From the NCBI GenBank assembly GCA_009787175.1, contig WRGM01000132.1, forward strand, positions 1 through 11,980: a DNA stretch of 11,980 nt. Reading direction: 5' to 3'. The position numbers and the translations under genes were made by a program. Of this stretch, positions 1-6,715 are shown in pieces. Position 1 is the first letter of the stretch; each line of letters opens with the position of its first letter. The notes below the pieces were generated by a model. The model had not been told where the DNA came from. It saw only the letters and a program-made list of their open reading frames with translations, and did no database searches. The stretch is from Candidatus Bathycorpusculum fermentans (GTDB lineage Archaea > Thermoproteota > Bathyarchaeia > Bathyarchaeales > Bathycorpusculaceae).

Positions 1-405
1 GATGAAGAAGAATCCATAGTTTTTAGCATCCACACAGAACACTATATAACTTACCAATATGTAAATGTTATTTTTTTACACTGCCTTAGAGTTGTGGCTT
101 GGGATGCTAAAGCCTACGAAGTCTTAAAAGCGGATCGGCCCTGTGAGGTTGCTCGTAAAATCGCATCAAAACTAAATGGTGGAGGTGGAACCATGTGCCT
201 GCCTGTATTGCAAAAAGTCCACAAACTAATGAACCCAAACGACGCAGTGATTGTACTTACTGATGGCGATATCTATGATGCTGAGCAGAAAGAAACCCAA
301 GAATGGTTTCAAAGAGTTGCAGGCAAAGCCAGCACCGCCCTAATAGGCTACACCCACACACCCATCCATGCACCCCACTTCCAAAGCATTTTCATAAACC
401 CATAA
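1..405 (+). CDS. von Willebrand factor A-like domain protein, C-terminal part (partial at the window edge)
   Basis: This is the C-terminal half of a vWA-like domain of the kind found in DUF2201/metallopeptidase-associated proteins. The frame is open to the first base of the window, so the gene probably begins outside it; a GTG at 94 is the first possible internal start. Counting from that GTG, a VVAWDAK strand straddles the start. It is followed by a GGGGT loop at residues 29-33, whose Thr would be a MIDAS metal ligand, and by VLTDGDIYD at 54-62, whose Asp is the last MIDAS ligand. The DxSxS ligand motif would lie just outside the window if the protein were collinear. The roughly 30 codons before VVAWDAK are aromatic- and isoleucine-rich and do not look like the usual amphipathic helix there, so the 5' part may be rearranged. 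Family members often work beside MoxR-type AAA ATPases; that neighbour is not visible here. Confidence 0.7.
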   Translation, partial: DEEESIVFSIHTEHYITYQYVNVIFLHCLRVVAWDAKAYEVLKADRPCEVARKIASKLNGGGGTMCLPVLQKVHKLMNPNDAVIVLTDGDIYDAEQKETQEWFQRVAGKASTALIGYTHTPIHAPHFQSIFINP

Positions 406-524
406 CGTAATCCCAGTCTCTTTTCTTGTAGCAGACCCGTTTAGGTTAGTTGTTGTCGGCTTGGTCGTATTTTCCCATTTTGACAAACAGTAGTAGTTAA
501 AAGTAAAATTTGTTGGAGGTTTTT

Positions 525-563
525 ATGAATGATGATAAATGTAGTATGTATTGTAAATGTTAA
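525..563 (+). CDS. possible 12-codon Cys-rich micro-ORF
   Basis: An ATG sits 4 bases after a strong GGAGGT site (515-520) and opens a 12-codon frame encoding a peptide with three cysteines that ends CKC. Nothing else in the 406-632 interval explains so good a ribosome-binding site. It could be a leader or micro-peptide, the leftover 5' end of a deleted gene, or chance. No family can be recognised at this length. Confidence 0.2.
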   Translation: MNDDKCSMYCKC

Positions 564-574
564 AATAAAATTTA
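561..574 (+). promoter_or_regulatory. candidate TATA box for the 633-2253 gene pair
   Basis: An A/T-only run (TAAAATAAAATTTA) lies about 60-70 bases before the GTG start at 633. That leaves room for transcription to begin about 25 bases downstream and still include the GGAGGTG site at 620-626. The interval 406-632 is otherwise AT-rich, with only the micro-ORF and a weak pyrimidine-rich stretch near 419-427 that could end the vWA transcript. Support is by pattern only. Confidence 0.25.
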
Positions 575-632
575 ATGAAAAAATGAGCTTTTCTAAAACC
601 CAAACTGATTCTCGTTATTGGAGGTGGGTTGT

Positions 633-1388
633 GTGTCTTTAGCTGATGCGTTTTGGTTGGCAAAATCCTGTTGGAAGGGTTCTAGAAAGTGTGAGCCTCG
701 GGATAAGGTGGTTGTTGATGGTGAGGAGGTTAAGTATTTTTTGTGGGGTAGTCAAATCGCGACTTGGAATAAAACGTGTAAGACTTTGCGGGTTGATGAT
801 TGTGGCTGGAAAACGCCTTTAACTTTCAAACGCTTAAATGTCATACTTTCAAAGTTTTGGCTCTCCATACATAGTGTTCGCGGTGCAAATTATCTTGTGA
901 ATGCTCCCTTTGGTAAGGAGTATTTTTGGGAAGGGCAGCATTTGATTTGTTTGGAGACCTTTGAGGTTCAGCCAGGTGTTTTACGTAAGACTAACCCAAA
1001 GGGTTCGCTGTCTCTTCGGAGATATTATGCTTTAGCGTCTGAGATTGTGGGTAAGCGTGGATTGTTGACAACCAAGACTTTAACCGATGAAGTGGTTTGT
1101 TTGATTCCTAAGCGTTATGGTAGAGAGCGGTTTTGTTTGTCATTATTTGGTCTTTATGTAAACGGTGATTCCTTTAGGGGGTTTGTTGGTGAGGTTGCCT
1201 GTTCTAAAGTGTATTCGGCTTTTGTGAAAAACACTGCGGAGTCTTTAGCAGATCATCTTGCTCAGAAAGGGGAGGAGCTTTGTGGCAGGGAAATACTCTC
1301 AGCGCTCCAAGAGTTTAGGGTTGAGTCTATCTATTTGCCTGTAGAGGTGTTGCGGCAGCTTGCTTTTCTAAAGCTTGTGGAGGCCTAA
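633..1388 (+). CDS. hypothetical protein, first gene of an element-borne pair
   Basis: This is a 251-residue soluble protein of unknown function with no signal peptide or membrane segment. The GTG at 633 is preferred over the upstream TTG at 618 because GGAGGTG (620-626) lies 6 bases before it and the TTG would overlap that site. Near residues 30-65 there is a pattern, WGSQIATW then GWKTPLTFKRLN, resembling a short motif (a W-x-GS-x-IA strand, then a GW-x-T-x-T-x-x-RLN turn) that I associate with uncharacterised plasmid and phage proteins; this is from memory and weak. Six to eight cysteines are scattered through it. Its stop overlaps the ribosome-binding region of the next gene, so the two are probably translated from one message. 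The convergent conjugation-like genes suggest a mobile-element cargo or maintenance protein. Confidence 0.6.
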   Translation: MSLADAFWLAKSCWKGSRKCEPRDKVVVDGEEVKYFLWGSQIATWNKTCKTLRVDDCGWKTPLTFKRLNVILSKFWLSIHSVRGANYLVNAPFGKEYFWEGQHLICLETFEVQPGVLRKTNPKGSLSLRRYYALASEIVGKRGLLTTKTLTDEVVCLIPKRYGRERFCLSLFGLYVNGDSFRGFVGEVACSKVYSAFVKNTAESLADHLAQKGEELCGREILSALQEFRVESIYLPVEVLRQLAFLKLVEA

Positions 1389-1389
1389 C

Positions 1390-2253
1390 ATGAACCCAAA
1401 TATCATCCAAGAACCCGTTACCTACGATGGTATAACAGTTGTGGTGGGTAAGGTGCGTTTGGTGGTTAAGGAGTGTATGGTGGAGGGTGTGGATTTTTCT
1501 TTCACCCCCAAATACGGTTCGCTGCTACTACAGGATGAAACTAGAGTTGAAGCTCAACATTTGCTTTGTGAGATTGCGGGTTTGCCTCTTTCGGATAATG
1601 CAAAACAAGACTTAATCCATCAGGCCTATGACAAAGGCTTCAAAATGGCCCAGTTAGAGCTTGAACGCTACAAACAATGCATTCCAACATCTGAACCCAA
1701 ATTCTACTCGGAGGTAGGTTATGGTAAGCAGTTGGAGAGGCATCTTGTTTCTTTGGTGAGTTCTGAGAGGGCTTTGCGGTTCTATGTTTCTGCAGATATG
1801 AACAATATAATCTCCCAACTGCCAAACAATGTATATTGTTCATGTATAACTTATACGGGTCTTAGCCTTACTCCTGAGAGATATCGTTTAGTGCTTGGTC
1901 GTGAGAAGGAGTTTTTTGGGTTTGTTGAGGAGCTTATTCGTTATACGAGCTATGTTCGTGGGGATGCTTGTAGTGTGTGTTATAGAACATTTTTTGAAGA
2001 TACCCAGCAAGCCTATGAGCTGCTTAGGGTGATTGGTGGTAGGGTTGGTGGTAGGGAGTGTAGGGATCAGTTGTTTCAAACTTTGGAACGCAAAGGCTAC
2101 TTAGAATTCTCTTTGGGTTTGTTTGTGCGGTCGGGTTGGTCAACGTTTTATGTTTCAAATGATGGTGATGTGCAACGGTTTTGTCGCTGTGTCATAGCCA
2201 ATTGTCTATGTAAAGCACTTAGGTTGAAGACCATGCGGTTTGAGAAAACTTGA
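1390..2253 (+). CDS. hypothetical protein, possible C-terminal winged-helix segment; 3' end probably chimeric
   Basis: This is a 287-residue protein of unknown function. The ATG at 1390 is chosen because GTGGAGG (1377-1383) lies 6 bases before it. The start comes one base after the previous stop, so translation is likely coupled. The first 100 residues are mixed alpha/beta. A later stretch (roughly residues 205-250: helix, GGRVGGRECRDQLFQTLE helix, KGYLEF, then a two-stranded hairpin) is shaped like a winged helix-turn-helix, suggesting DNA binding, with low certainty. From about residue 270 the frame runs antisense to recognisable VirB4 codons of the opposite gene, so the last 17 or so residues are probably not ancestral. 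Codon use is patchy, alternating GT-rich and AC-rich blocks. Confidence 0.55.
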   Translation: MNPNIIQEPVTYDGITVVVGKVRLVVKECMVEGVDFSFTPKYGSLLLQDETRVEAQHLLCEIAGLPLSDNAKQDLIHQAYDKGFKMAQLELERYKQCIPTSEPKFYSEVGYGKQLERHLVSLVSSERALRFYVSADMNNIISQLPNNVYCSCITYTGLSLTPERYRLVLGREKEFFGFVEELIRYTSYVRGDACSVCYRTFFEDTQQAYELLRVIGGRVGGRECRDQLFQTLERKGYLEFSLGLFVRSGWSTFYVSNDGDVQRFCRCVIANCLCKALRLKTMRFEKT

Positions 2254-3605
2254 GGCTGCCCCATAGTCAAAAAGCTGTCGGTGCCTGTGACAAAGGGTGA
2301 TAGGCGGTCTTTTAGGGTGACTGAACTGTTTTGGTAGACTTCCAGCAGATCACGGCCCGCCCCCACTGCAGTTCGTAGCTCCTGATAGCCACGATTATCC
2401 TCAATACCCACCAAGTCGGATAGTATGCCTGCGGCAGTGTCTTTGTTATCACTAAAAATCGAAACAGGATCCAACCCCAACTGCTTCTCAGTAGTAATAT
2501 CTAACACGTCAGCACCGTTAAGACGGCCTACTTGCCCATACTCATTCTCAGGATCCACAATAAAAAACGCAAGATTCGGGTGTCTTTGCAGTAGACGGGT
2601 TAGTAGGATTTTTGAGGTAAAACTTTTACCACTACCCGATTTACCCATAACGATTATGTTTTGGTTCATCCGTAGATGCGGATCAAACACCACTGGCGCA
2701 CCCGTCAGCCGATTTACGCCCAGAAAAACTCCACCAGGCGACTCTATCAAATCTGCAGAAACAAACGGAAAGAACGTACTGGCGGTTGTGGTGTCAACAG
2801 TTAATTTTTTACCTGTGGTACCAAGGGCTAATTCAGGCTGGAAATATACTGGGCAATCTAAACGTATAAAGCGAGCTTGTAGGGTATCTTTGAGTTTCTT
2901 GGTTTTTACTTTAAGATCTTCATGGTCGTCGGCTTGTATGGTTAGGTTGATTTTTATCTCAAACAACCTTGTACTGCCCGTTATTAGCCCCTGATAAGTC
3001 GCTTCAGCCATACAGTGCTTAAGCTTAACTTCATCCTTAGCGATGCGGCCTTTAGATTGATCAGCTAACAGGATACTTTTGAGCAAACGTAAATACTTAC
3101 CCATCTGCGAAGACGCAACCTCCGGCGGCAAAGGCTTAACACAAATAAGAACTCGCTCACACAAACCATAAAGCTCACAGACAAAACCCGGTAGCAACGT
3201 ACCCGGCAACTGATAAACCGCAAAGGTCCGCTCAAGTTTATTGTTCTCAAGCTGTAAGTGTTTGGGAAAGATTTGAGAGGTTTTTGGTTTTGGTATTTCA
3301 GTTAGGGGTTGCTGTTTAAATCCACACTGTTCAACTATCCAATCTATAGGTTCCAAGCTTTCTATGAAGAAGCGGTAATAGGTGGTTGAGAGTTGGTCTT
3401 GGTTGATTTCAAGAGTTTTCTGTGTCTTAACGGCAGATAATTTTACTTGGCAGGGTAGGCTGTTTAGGAGCCGTTGAAAGCGTCCCAAGGTTTCTATGCG
3501 CTTCTGTTTAGGGAGCATAACAAAATTTACTGGAAACACCTCATAGAAACAGGCGGCTTGTTTGGGTTTTTGTTTAGGTTGGAGTTTGGCTATTGTTTGT
3601 TTCAT
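2148..3605 (-). CDS. VirB4/TraC-family conjugation ATPase, C-terminally truncated
   Basis: VirB4-type ATPases power DNA or protein transfer through type IV secretion-like channels at the cytoplasmic membrane. With the ATG at 3605 the product has 485 residues. The N-terminal roughly 300 residues match the less conserved VirB4 region. Walker A GKSGSGKS is at about residues 321-328, VDPENEY at about 350-356, and the MVFNLSAL strand at about 458-465. Complete members continue for some 200 residues with Walker B (an IDEAW-type motif) and arginine-finger elements. Here the protein ends about 20 residues after that strand, so it should not hydrolyse ATP normally. The upstream ATG at 3641 is possible, but 3605 gives a smaller overlap (32 bases) with the upstream gene and has GTGA just before it. 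The pairing with a PrgI-like gene is the usual order in archaeal and Gram-positive conjugation modules. Confidence 0.75.
   Translation of the reverse strand: MKQTIAKLQPKQKPKQAACFYEVFPVNFVMLPKQKRIETLGRFQRLLNSLPCQVKLSAVKTQKTLEINQDQLSTTYYRFFIESLEPIDWIVEQCGFKQQPLTEIPKPKTSQIFPKHLQLENNKLERTFAVYQLPGTLLPGFVCELYGLCERVLICVKPLPPEVASSQMGKYLRLLKSILLADQSKGRIAKDEVKLKHCMAEATYQGLITGSTRLFEIKINLTIQADDHEDLKVKTKKLKDTLQARFIRLDCPVYFQPELALGTTGKKLTVDTTTASTFFPFVSADLIESPGGVFLGVNRLTGAPVVFDPHLRMNQNIIVMGKSGSGKSFTSKILLTRLLQRHPNLAFFIVDPENEYGQVGRLNGADVLDITTEKQLGLDPVSIFSDNKDTAAGILSDLVGIEDNRGYQELRTAVGAGRDLLEVYQNSSVTLKDRLSPFVTGTDSFLTMGQPQVFSNRMVFNLSALHRQLAMTQRQNRCTSPSFET
2185..2253. other. probable rearrangement junction between two convergent truncated genes
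   Basis: Reading leftward, the VirB4-like frame stays recognisable through MVFNLSALHRQL (to about 2199). It then turns into unrelated residues that are simply the complement of the rightward gene. Reading rightward, the 1390 gene enters the complement of VirB4 at about the same point. The overlap between the two frames is 106 bases (2148-2253). A deletion or inversion that joined the two genes tail to tail explains both ends at once. Confidence 0.45.
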
Positions 3606-4224
3606 TTTCACTTTGTTTTTCCTCACTTTTTGGATTAACATTCACCATAATTTGCTGAGTGGGCTCGCTTGCGTCTTCGGGTTGGATCTCTATTTGAAAA
3701 GCACCAAACCGATCTGGCACAAAATACGTACAAAAACAGCCCTCCTCATCCGTCATACCCCTTGAGTGCGTAGCGTTGTTTATGCTTACCTTGAAATTTT
3801 TACCACAGAGAATTTTGCCAGTAGCCAAATCTTTTAGCACCCCCACAATCTTTACAGGCGCTCCCAAAGACGCCGACAGCAGCAAAGACCTTGACTCATT
3901 CTCCCCTGAAGGTTTGTTCTTTTGTTGGGAACGTTTTGTCTTTGTCAACAAAAACTGTCGCAATACACAAAGAAAATGTACCTCAGGTGGGACCGTCTTG
4001 ATTTTGCGAGAAAAGATTGTAGCCCCCACAAGAAATACGCCCACGCCAACAACTAACTTTAAAACTAAATCCGTAAAAACTAGTGACAACAACCAACCTA
4101 TCAAACCAAAAAATAGGAAGAGGCACATTTGTCGAATAGAAAAACGTCCAATAGGCGTATCTAACAACGCCTCATTCAAAAACCCTACATCCTCAAACCA
4201 CAACGCCTGAACCAACTCAGACAC
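3574..4224 (-). CDS. PrgI/VirB3-like membrane protein with an added C-terminal Ig-like domain
   Basis: This is a predicted inner-membrane partner of the VirB4 ATPase it overlaps. The GTG at 4224 is chosen because GGAGG (complement of 4233-4237) lies 8 bases upstream; TTG at 4227 is an alternative, and the longer frame from 4269 has no such site. The 216-residue product begins with a short cytoplasmic segment and a GRFSIRQ motif at 26-32, which corresponds to the F-x-x-RQ signature ahead of the membrane hairpin in PrgI proteins. Two transmembrane segments follow, at about 33-50 and 53-71. PrgI proteins are usually only about 100-130 residues. Here a charged linker (95-113) leads to a beta-rich domain at about 120-196 of the carboxypeptidase-regulatory/Ig-like type (GMTDEEGCFCTYFVPDRFG), then a Glu/Asn-rich tail. 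The fusion is unusual and may act at the cell surface or as a channel-side adaptor. Confidence 0.65.
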   Translation of the reverse strand: MSELVQALWFEDVGFLNEALLDTPIGRFSIRQMCLFLFFGLIGWLLSLVFTDLVLKLVVGVGVFLVGATIFSRKIKTVPPEVHFLCVLRQFLLTKTKRSQQKNKPSGENESRSLLLSASLGAPVKIVGVLKDLATGKILCGKNFKVSINNATHSRGMTDEEGCFCTYFVPDRFGAFQIEIQPEDASEPTQQIMVNVNPKSEEKQSENETNNSQTPT

Positions 4225-4322
4225 CAAAAACGCCTCCACTATATAACAACAACGCACAACTATGAGCACTGAAACTATACATTAAACCATATAGCATAAC
4301 ATTCACAACCCAACAACATACC

Positions 4323-4334
4323 AAAATTTAAAAA
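4323..4334 (-). promoter_or_regulatory. candidate TATA box for the PrgI-like/VirB4 transcript
   Basis: On the minus strand the run TTTTTAAATTTT resembles an archaeal TATA element about 100 bases before the GTG start at 4224. A second AT-rich block (complement of about 4285-4295) lies closer. Choice between them cannot be made by eye. Confidence 0.22.
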
Positions 4335-4470
4335 TCGTGAACATCGTGCACAGATACACAACTGCGAGAATAATGATGTACACAAGATAGTTGTTGAATA
4401 TGCTTACCTGAATTCAGACAGTAGACTTCTTGCGAAACTGAACGGATGTTTTTTAAAGCAAGGAAATATT

Positions 4471-4587
4471 ATGGGTAAAGTGTCTGTTTGGTTGATGTGC
4501 GCTGTTGTATTCTTTTACAGTCGAAGTGCGGTGGGGAGGGTATTTGTGTTTATATCCAGTGTGGTTCTGAAAATTGTTTATATGTAA
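4471..4587 (+). CDS. possible 38-residue membrane peptide or signal-peptide remnant
   Basis: An ATG follows AAGGAAAT (4459-4466) and opens 38 codons. The N-terminus has one Lys then a hydrophobic stretch (VWLMCAVVFF), followed by a second hydrophobic stretch (VFVFISSVVLKIVY). Overlapping it in the +2 frame is a longer frame (4488-4670) with CGGEGICVYIQCGSENC, which resembles a mature Cys-rich secreted segment. A signal peptide in one frame and a Cys-rich body in the next would fit a frameshifted relative of the secreted gene at 6850, but sequence similarity is not clear enough to claim it. Confidence 0.25.
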   Translation: MGKVSVWLMCAVVFFYSRSAVGRVFVFISSVVLKIVYM

Positions 4588-4799
4588 AAATGTTGGGTTA
4601 TTCTTTCATGGGTAGGTCTAGGTGGCGTGAAGAGGATAGTTTCGCGGGAATTTTTGTAAAAAAGTTGTAAGGTGAAAGTTTTACAAATAGCGATGATGAT
4701 AATCCCCTTATGTTGGTTTATCGTAAGATATTTGTTTGAATAGGAGACGATGACGATGCTTACACAAAATGGATTTACGCGCAAAAGGGAGCGGCAGGT

Positions 4800-5148
4800 G
4801 TGAATTCTAAAAAGAGAGTGTTAAAGGAAGATTGTTATTTTAGGTGTGTGTGTTTCGGTTGTGGTTATTTTTGTTATTGTGTTTTTTTTTGTTTGTTATT
4901 TTGTCTCCGCAATGTGAGGGTCGTGTTTTCATCGATGGCATCAGACAGTTATTCTGCGTGATGACGATGACTCGTTTATTGCTATGTTTGCTCATGAAAC
5001 AAGGGAAGGAACATATACCGAGAGTACTGCAAACGGCGTTGTTAGCGTTACATTTGTTTCCGAGGAGATAAGTGTAACTAGTAGTATTGCCCCTGATGTT
5101 TTAACGGTTTCAAAAGAATGGTGGGGTGATCATGGTTACGGTACATAG
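4800..5148 (+). pseudogene. frameshifted remnant of a small membrane-anchored or secreted protein
   Basis: Protein-like sequence continues across this stretch only if frames are switched. GTG at 4800 starts a basic N-terminus (NSKKRVLKED). A strong transmembrane or signal segment (VVVIFVIVFFFVCYFVSA) lies at 4846-4910 in the next frame and ends at TGA 4914. A short VFIDGI piece follows in a third frame. Then about 65 codons with beta-domain texture (LRDDDDSFIAMF, YTESTANGVVSVTF) run in the second frame to TAG 5146-5148. The STANG-VVSVTF pattern recalls the Ig-like/carboxypeptidase-regulatory domain of the PrgI-like protein at 3574-4224. At least two indels and one stop would be needed, so this is read as a pseudogene; sequencing error is the alternative. 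Confidence 0.35.
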
Positions 5149-5332
5149 TTAAGGTTAAAGTGATGTGGACATTGTAGGATGCAAAGGAACTAGAACAAAA
5201 GTGAGCGTTTTTATTGATCGGGTAATATGGTAACGCGGAAATGTTTAGGTGCAATTTTTTGGGTTTTTGGTTAGTTTACGCTAGTAAAAGTGAATTGTGT
5301 GTTGTTTACAAGTGTGTGTAGCTCGTTTTCTG

Positions 5333-5365
5333 GTGGTTAAAGCTGGCTGACTTTAAGTGCTGATT
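5333..5365 (+). repeat. left terminal inverted repeat of the insertion sequence
   Basis: The repeat begins GTGGTTAAA (5333-5341), continues to CTTTAA (5351-5356) and ends TGATT (5361-5365). It carries an internal inverted repeat, TTAAAG (5337-5342) with CTTTAA, around an 8-base loop. It pairs with the right copy at 6752-6781 with gaps of 3 and 2 bases. Confidence 0.5.
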
Positions 5366-5407
5366 TATTAGTTAGCTATTTTTTTTAAAGGGCAGTTGTT
5401 GAGAGTT

Positions 5408-6622
5408 ATGGATGATGCAGTGAAACGTAGGATAGAGACGGTGCTTCCTTTGTTAAATGAGCGGCAGCGGCGGTTGTATTTGGCGGCTGAGGTTCAAAGT
5501 TTGGGGTATGGTGCTTTGAAGGAGGTTCACGAGTTGACTGGTGTTGCAGTGTCAACTATTATTTTGGGTCAAAAAGAATTACATACGGCTGGCGGGTTTG
5601 ATGTTGATAATAGGGTTCGTAAGAAGGGTGGTGGGGGTAGTAACAAGTTACCTGTTGAAAGATGTGAAGCCGTGGAAGCTGAAATTGAAAAAATAATGGA
5701 AAAAACAAGTTTGAATGGTGATAGTGGTGTGGCTGTTCTTAGTTGGACGACTATGGGGTTGCGAGTTATTGCGGATTTGTTGTGTGAGAGGGGGCTTGTG
5801 ATTTGTCATGATATGGTGGGTACTTTGTTGGTTTCGATGGGGTATAGTTTGCGGCAAGGTCGAAAGATGCTGCATTTTTGTGGTGCTCGTCCTGATAGGG
5901 CTACTCAATTTAGGTATATTAATAAAAAGTGTGTCGAGTTTCTTAAGGCTGGGGAGCCTGTGATATCGGTTGTTTCTGAGGAACATGAGTTAATTGATGA
6001 TTTTAGATTTGTTATGATGCAGTATGGCGGTGTAACGCCTGAGCAGGGGTTGAAGTGTGGTTTTCCTGTGGAGCAGATGCGGGGTATTGCTCCTTATGAT
6101 GTTTATGTGGTTAATGGGTTTGTGGGGTTTGTGAATTTGGGGTTGTTGTCGGGTGTGGTGGATTTTGGGGTGGAGGGTATTTTGCGGTGGTGGATGGTTT
6201 TGGGTCGTCATGTTTTTGGTGGTGCTAGGCGGATTTGTGTGGTGAGTGATGGTGGGGGTCGGGGTGGTGTGTGGTATAAGTTGTGGAAGAAGCAGTTGCA
6301 GGTGTTGGCTGATGTGTCGGGTTTGGAGGTTCGTGTTTTGTATTTGCCTCCGGGTACGTCTAAGTGGCATACAGTTAGGCATGAATTGTTTTGTTTTACC
6401 AAGGCGACTATAGGCGATGTGTCATCTGTGACTATGAGACTTGCTATTAAGTTATTGTCAACTGTTGATTGTGTTGGTGTGAGTGAGAGTTGTGTTGGGT
6501 ATGATGATTCTGTGTTTGGGTTAGAGTTAACTGTTGTTGATAGAGAGTTGGCTTTGCTTAATTTGGTGGAAGATGAGCTTTATGGAACATGGAACTATAT
6601 AATACGCCCTAAACAACTATGA
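5408..6622 (+). CDS. ISAzo13-family DDE transposase with apparently lost catalytic residues
   Basis: Family members cut and paste their element using a DDE (RNase H-fold) domain. The 404-residue product, counted from ATG 5408, has the family's N-terminal LPLLNERQRRLYLAAE motif at 17-32 and a helix-turn-helix region at about 32-60. The MGYSLRQGRKML block lies near 144-155 and PDRATQFRYIN at 162-172. The C-terminal GTWNYII is also present. From memory the family triad reads VISVD-TKKKE, TADGGGSN and KWNKIEH. Here the sites read VISVV-S (V189), VSDGGGRG (D281 kept) and KWHTVRH (R324), so two of three acidic ligands seem absent while the frame stays fully open. Loss of catalysis with an uninterrupted 404-codon frame could mean recent decay or co-option as a DNA-binding protein. 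TTG 5396 is a possible earlier start. The gene is extremely G+T-rich on the sense strand. Confidence 0.85.
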   Translation: MDDAVKRRIETVLPLLNERQRRLYLAAEVQSLGYGALKEVHELTGVAVSTIILGQKELHTAGGFDVDNRVRKKGGGGSNKLPVERCEAVEAEIEKIMEKTSLNGDSGVAVLSWTTMGLRVIADLLCERGLVICHDMVGTLLVSMGYSLRQGRKMLHFCGARPDRATQFRYINKKCVEFLKAGEPVISVVSEEHELIDDFRFVMMQYGGVTPEQGLKCGFPVEQMRGIAPYDVYVVNGFVGFVNLGLLSGVVDFGVEGILRWWMVLGRHVFGGARRICVVSDGGGRGGVWYKLWKKQLQVLADVSGLEVRVLYLPPGTSKWHTVRHELFCFTKATIGDVSSVTMRLAIKLLSTVDCVGVSESCVGYDDSVFGLELTVVDRELALLNLVEDELYGTWNYIIRPKQL

Positions 6623-6640
6623 CTTATCCACATACGTTTA

Positions 6641-6655
6641 CGAAACTTTTATATT
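6641..6655 (+). promoter_or_regulatory. candidate BRE/TATA promoter inside the right end of the insertion sequence
   Basis: CGAAAC followed by TTTTATATT resembles an archaeal BRE plus TATA box. Transcription from it would begin around 6678-6682 and run through the 6716-6785 palindrome into the secreted gene at 6850. The element may therefore supply a promoter and a structured leader to its neighbour. Confidence 0.3.
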
Positions 6656-6715
6656 GTTGTTAAAGTATAGCATACACTGAGTAATGTAAAGTTAGATTAA
6701 CGTGTAGTACATCAA

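Larger units (their letters stand above)
4225..5332. other. gene-poor interval with decayed small-protein remnants
   Basis: No intact gene of normal size is visible in these 1.1 kb. Between 4225 and 4470 I see only the upstream region of the leftward genes. From 4471 on there are short membrane-like frames: 4471-4587, listed separately, and 4672-4743, a GTG-started 23-codon hydrophobic peptide without a ribosome-binding site. A Cys-rich reading of 4488-4670 is in another frame. The split frame at 4800-5148 is listed separately. From 5149 to 5332 nothing is recognisable. Coding texture jumping between frames suggests indel-rich decay, or uncorrected sequencing indels. Confidence 0.5.

Noticed and set aside
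2425..2994. 189-codon plus-strand frame inside the VirB4 gene
   Set aside because: It is the complement of recognisable VirB4 codons including Walker A, has no ribosome-binding site and shows no protein-like features of its own.
5990..6382. 130-codon minus-strand frame rich in His, Thr and Pro under the transposase
   Set aside because: Low-complexity composition is what the complement of a GT-rich gene gives; the plus strand is clearly the transposase.
5163..6633. ATGTGGA at 5163-5169 and TCCACAT at 6627-6633 as insertion sequence ends
   Set aside because: The match is one 7-base word, it does not extend, and the GTGGTTAAA pair at 5333/6781 has several ordered blocks.
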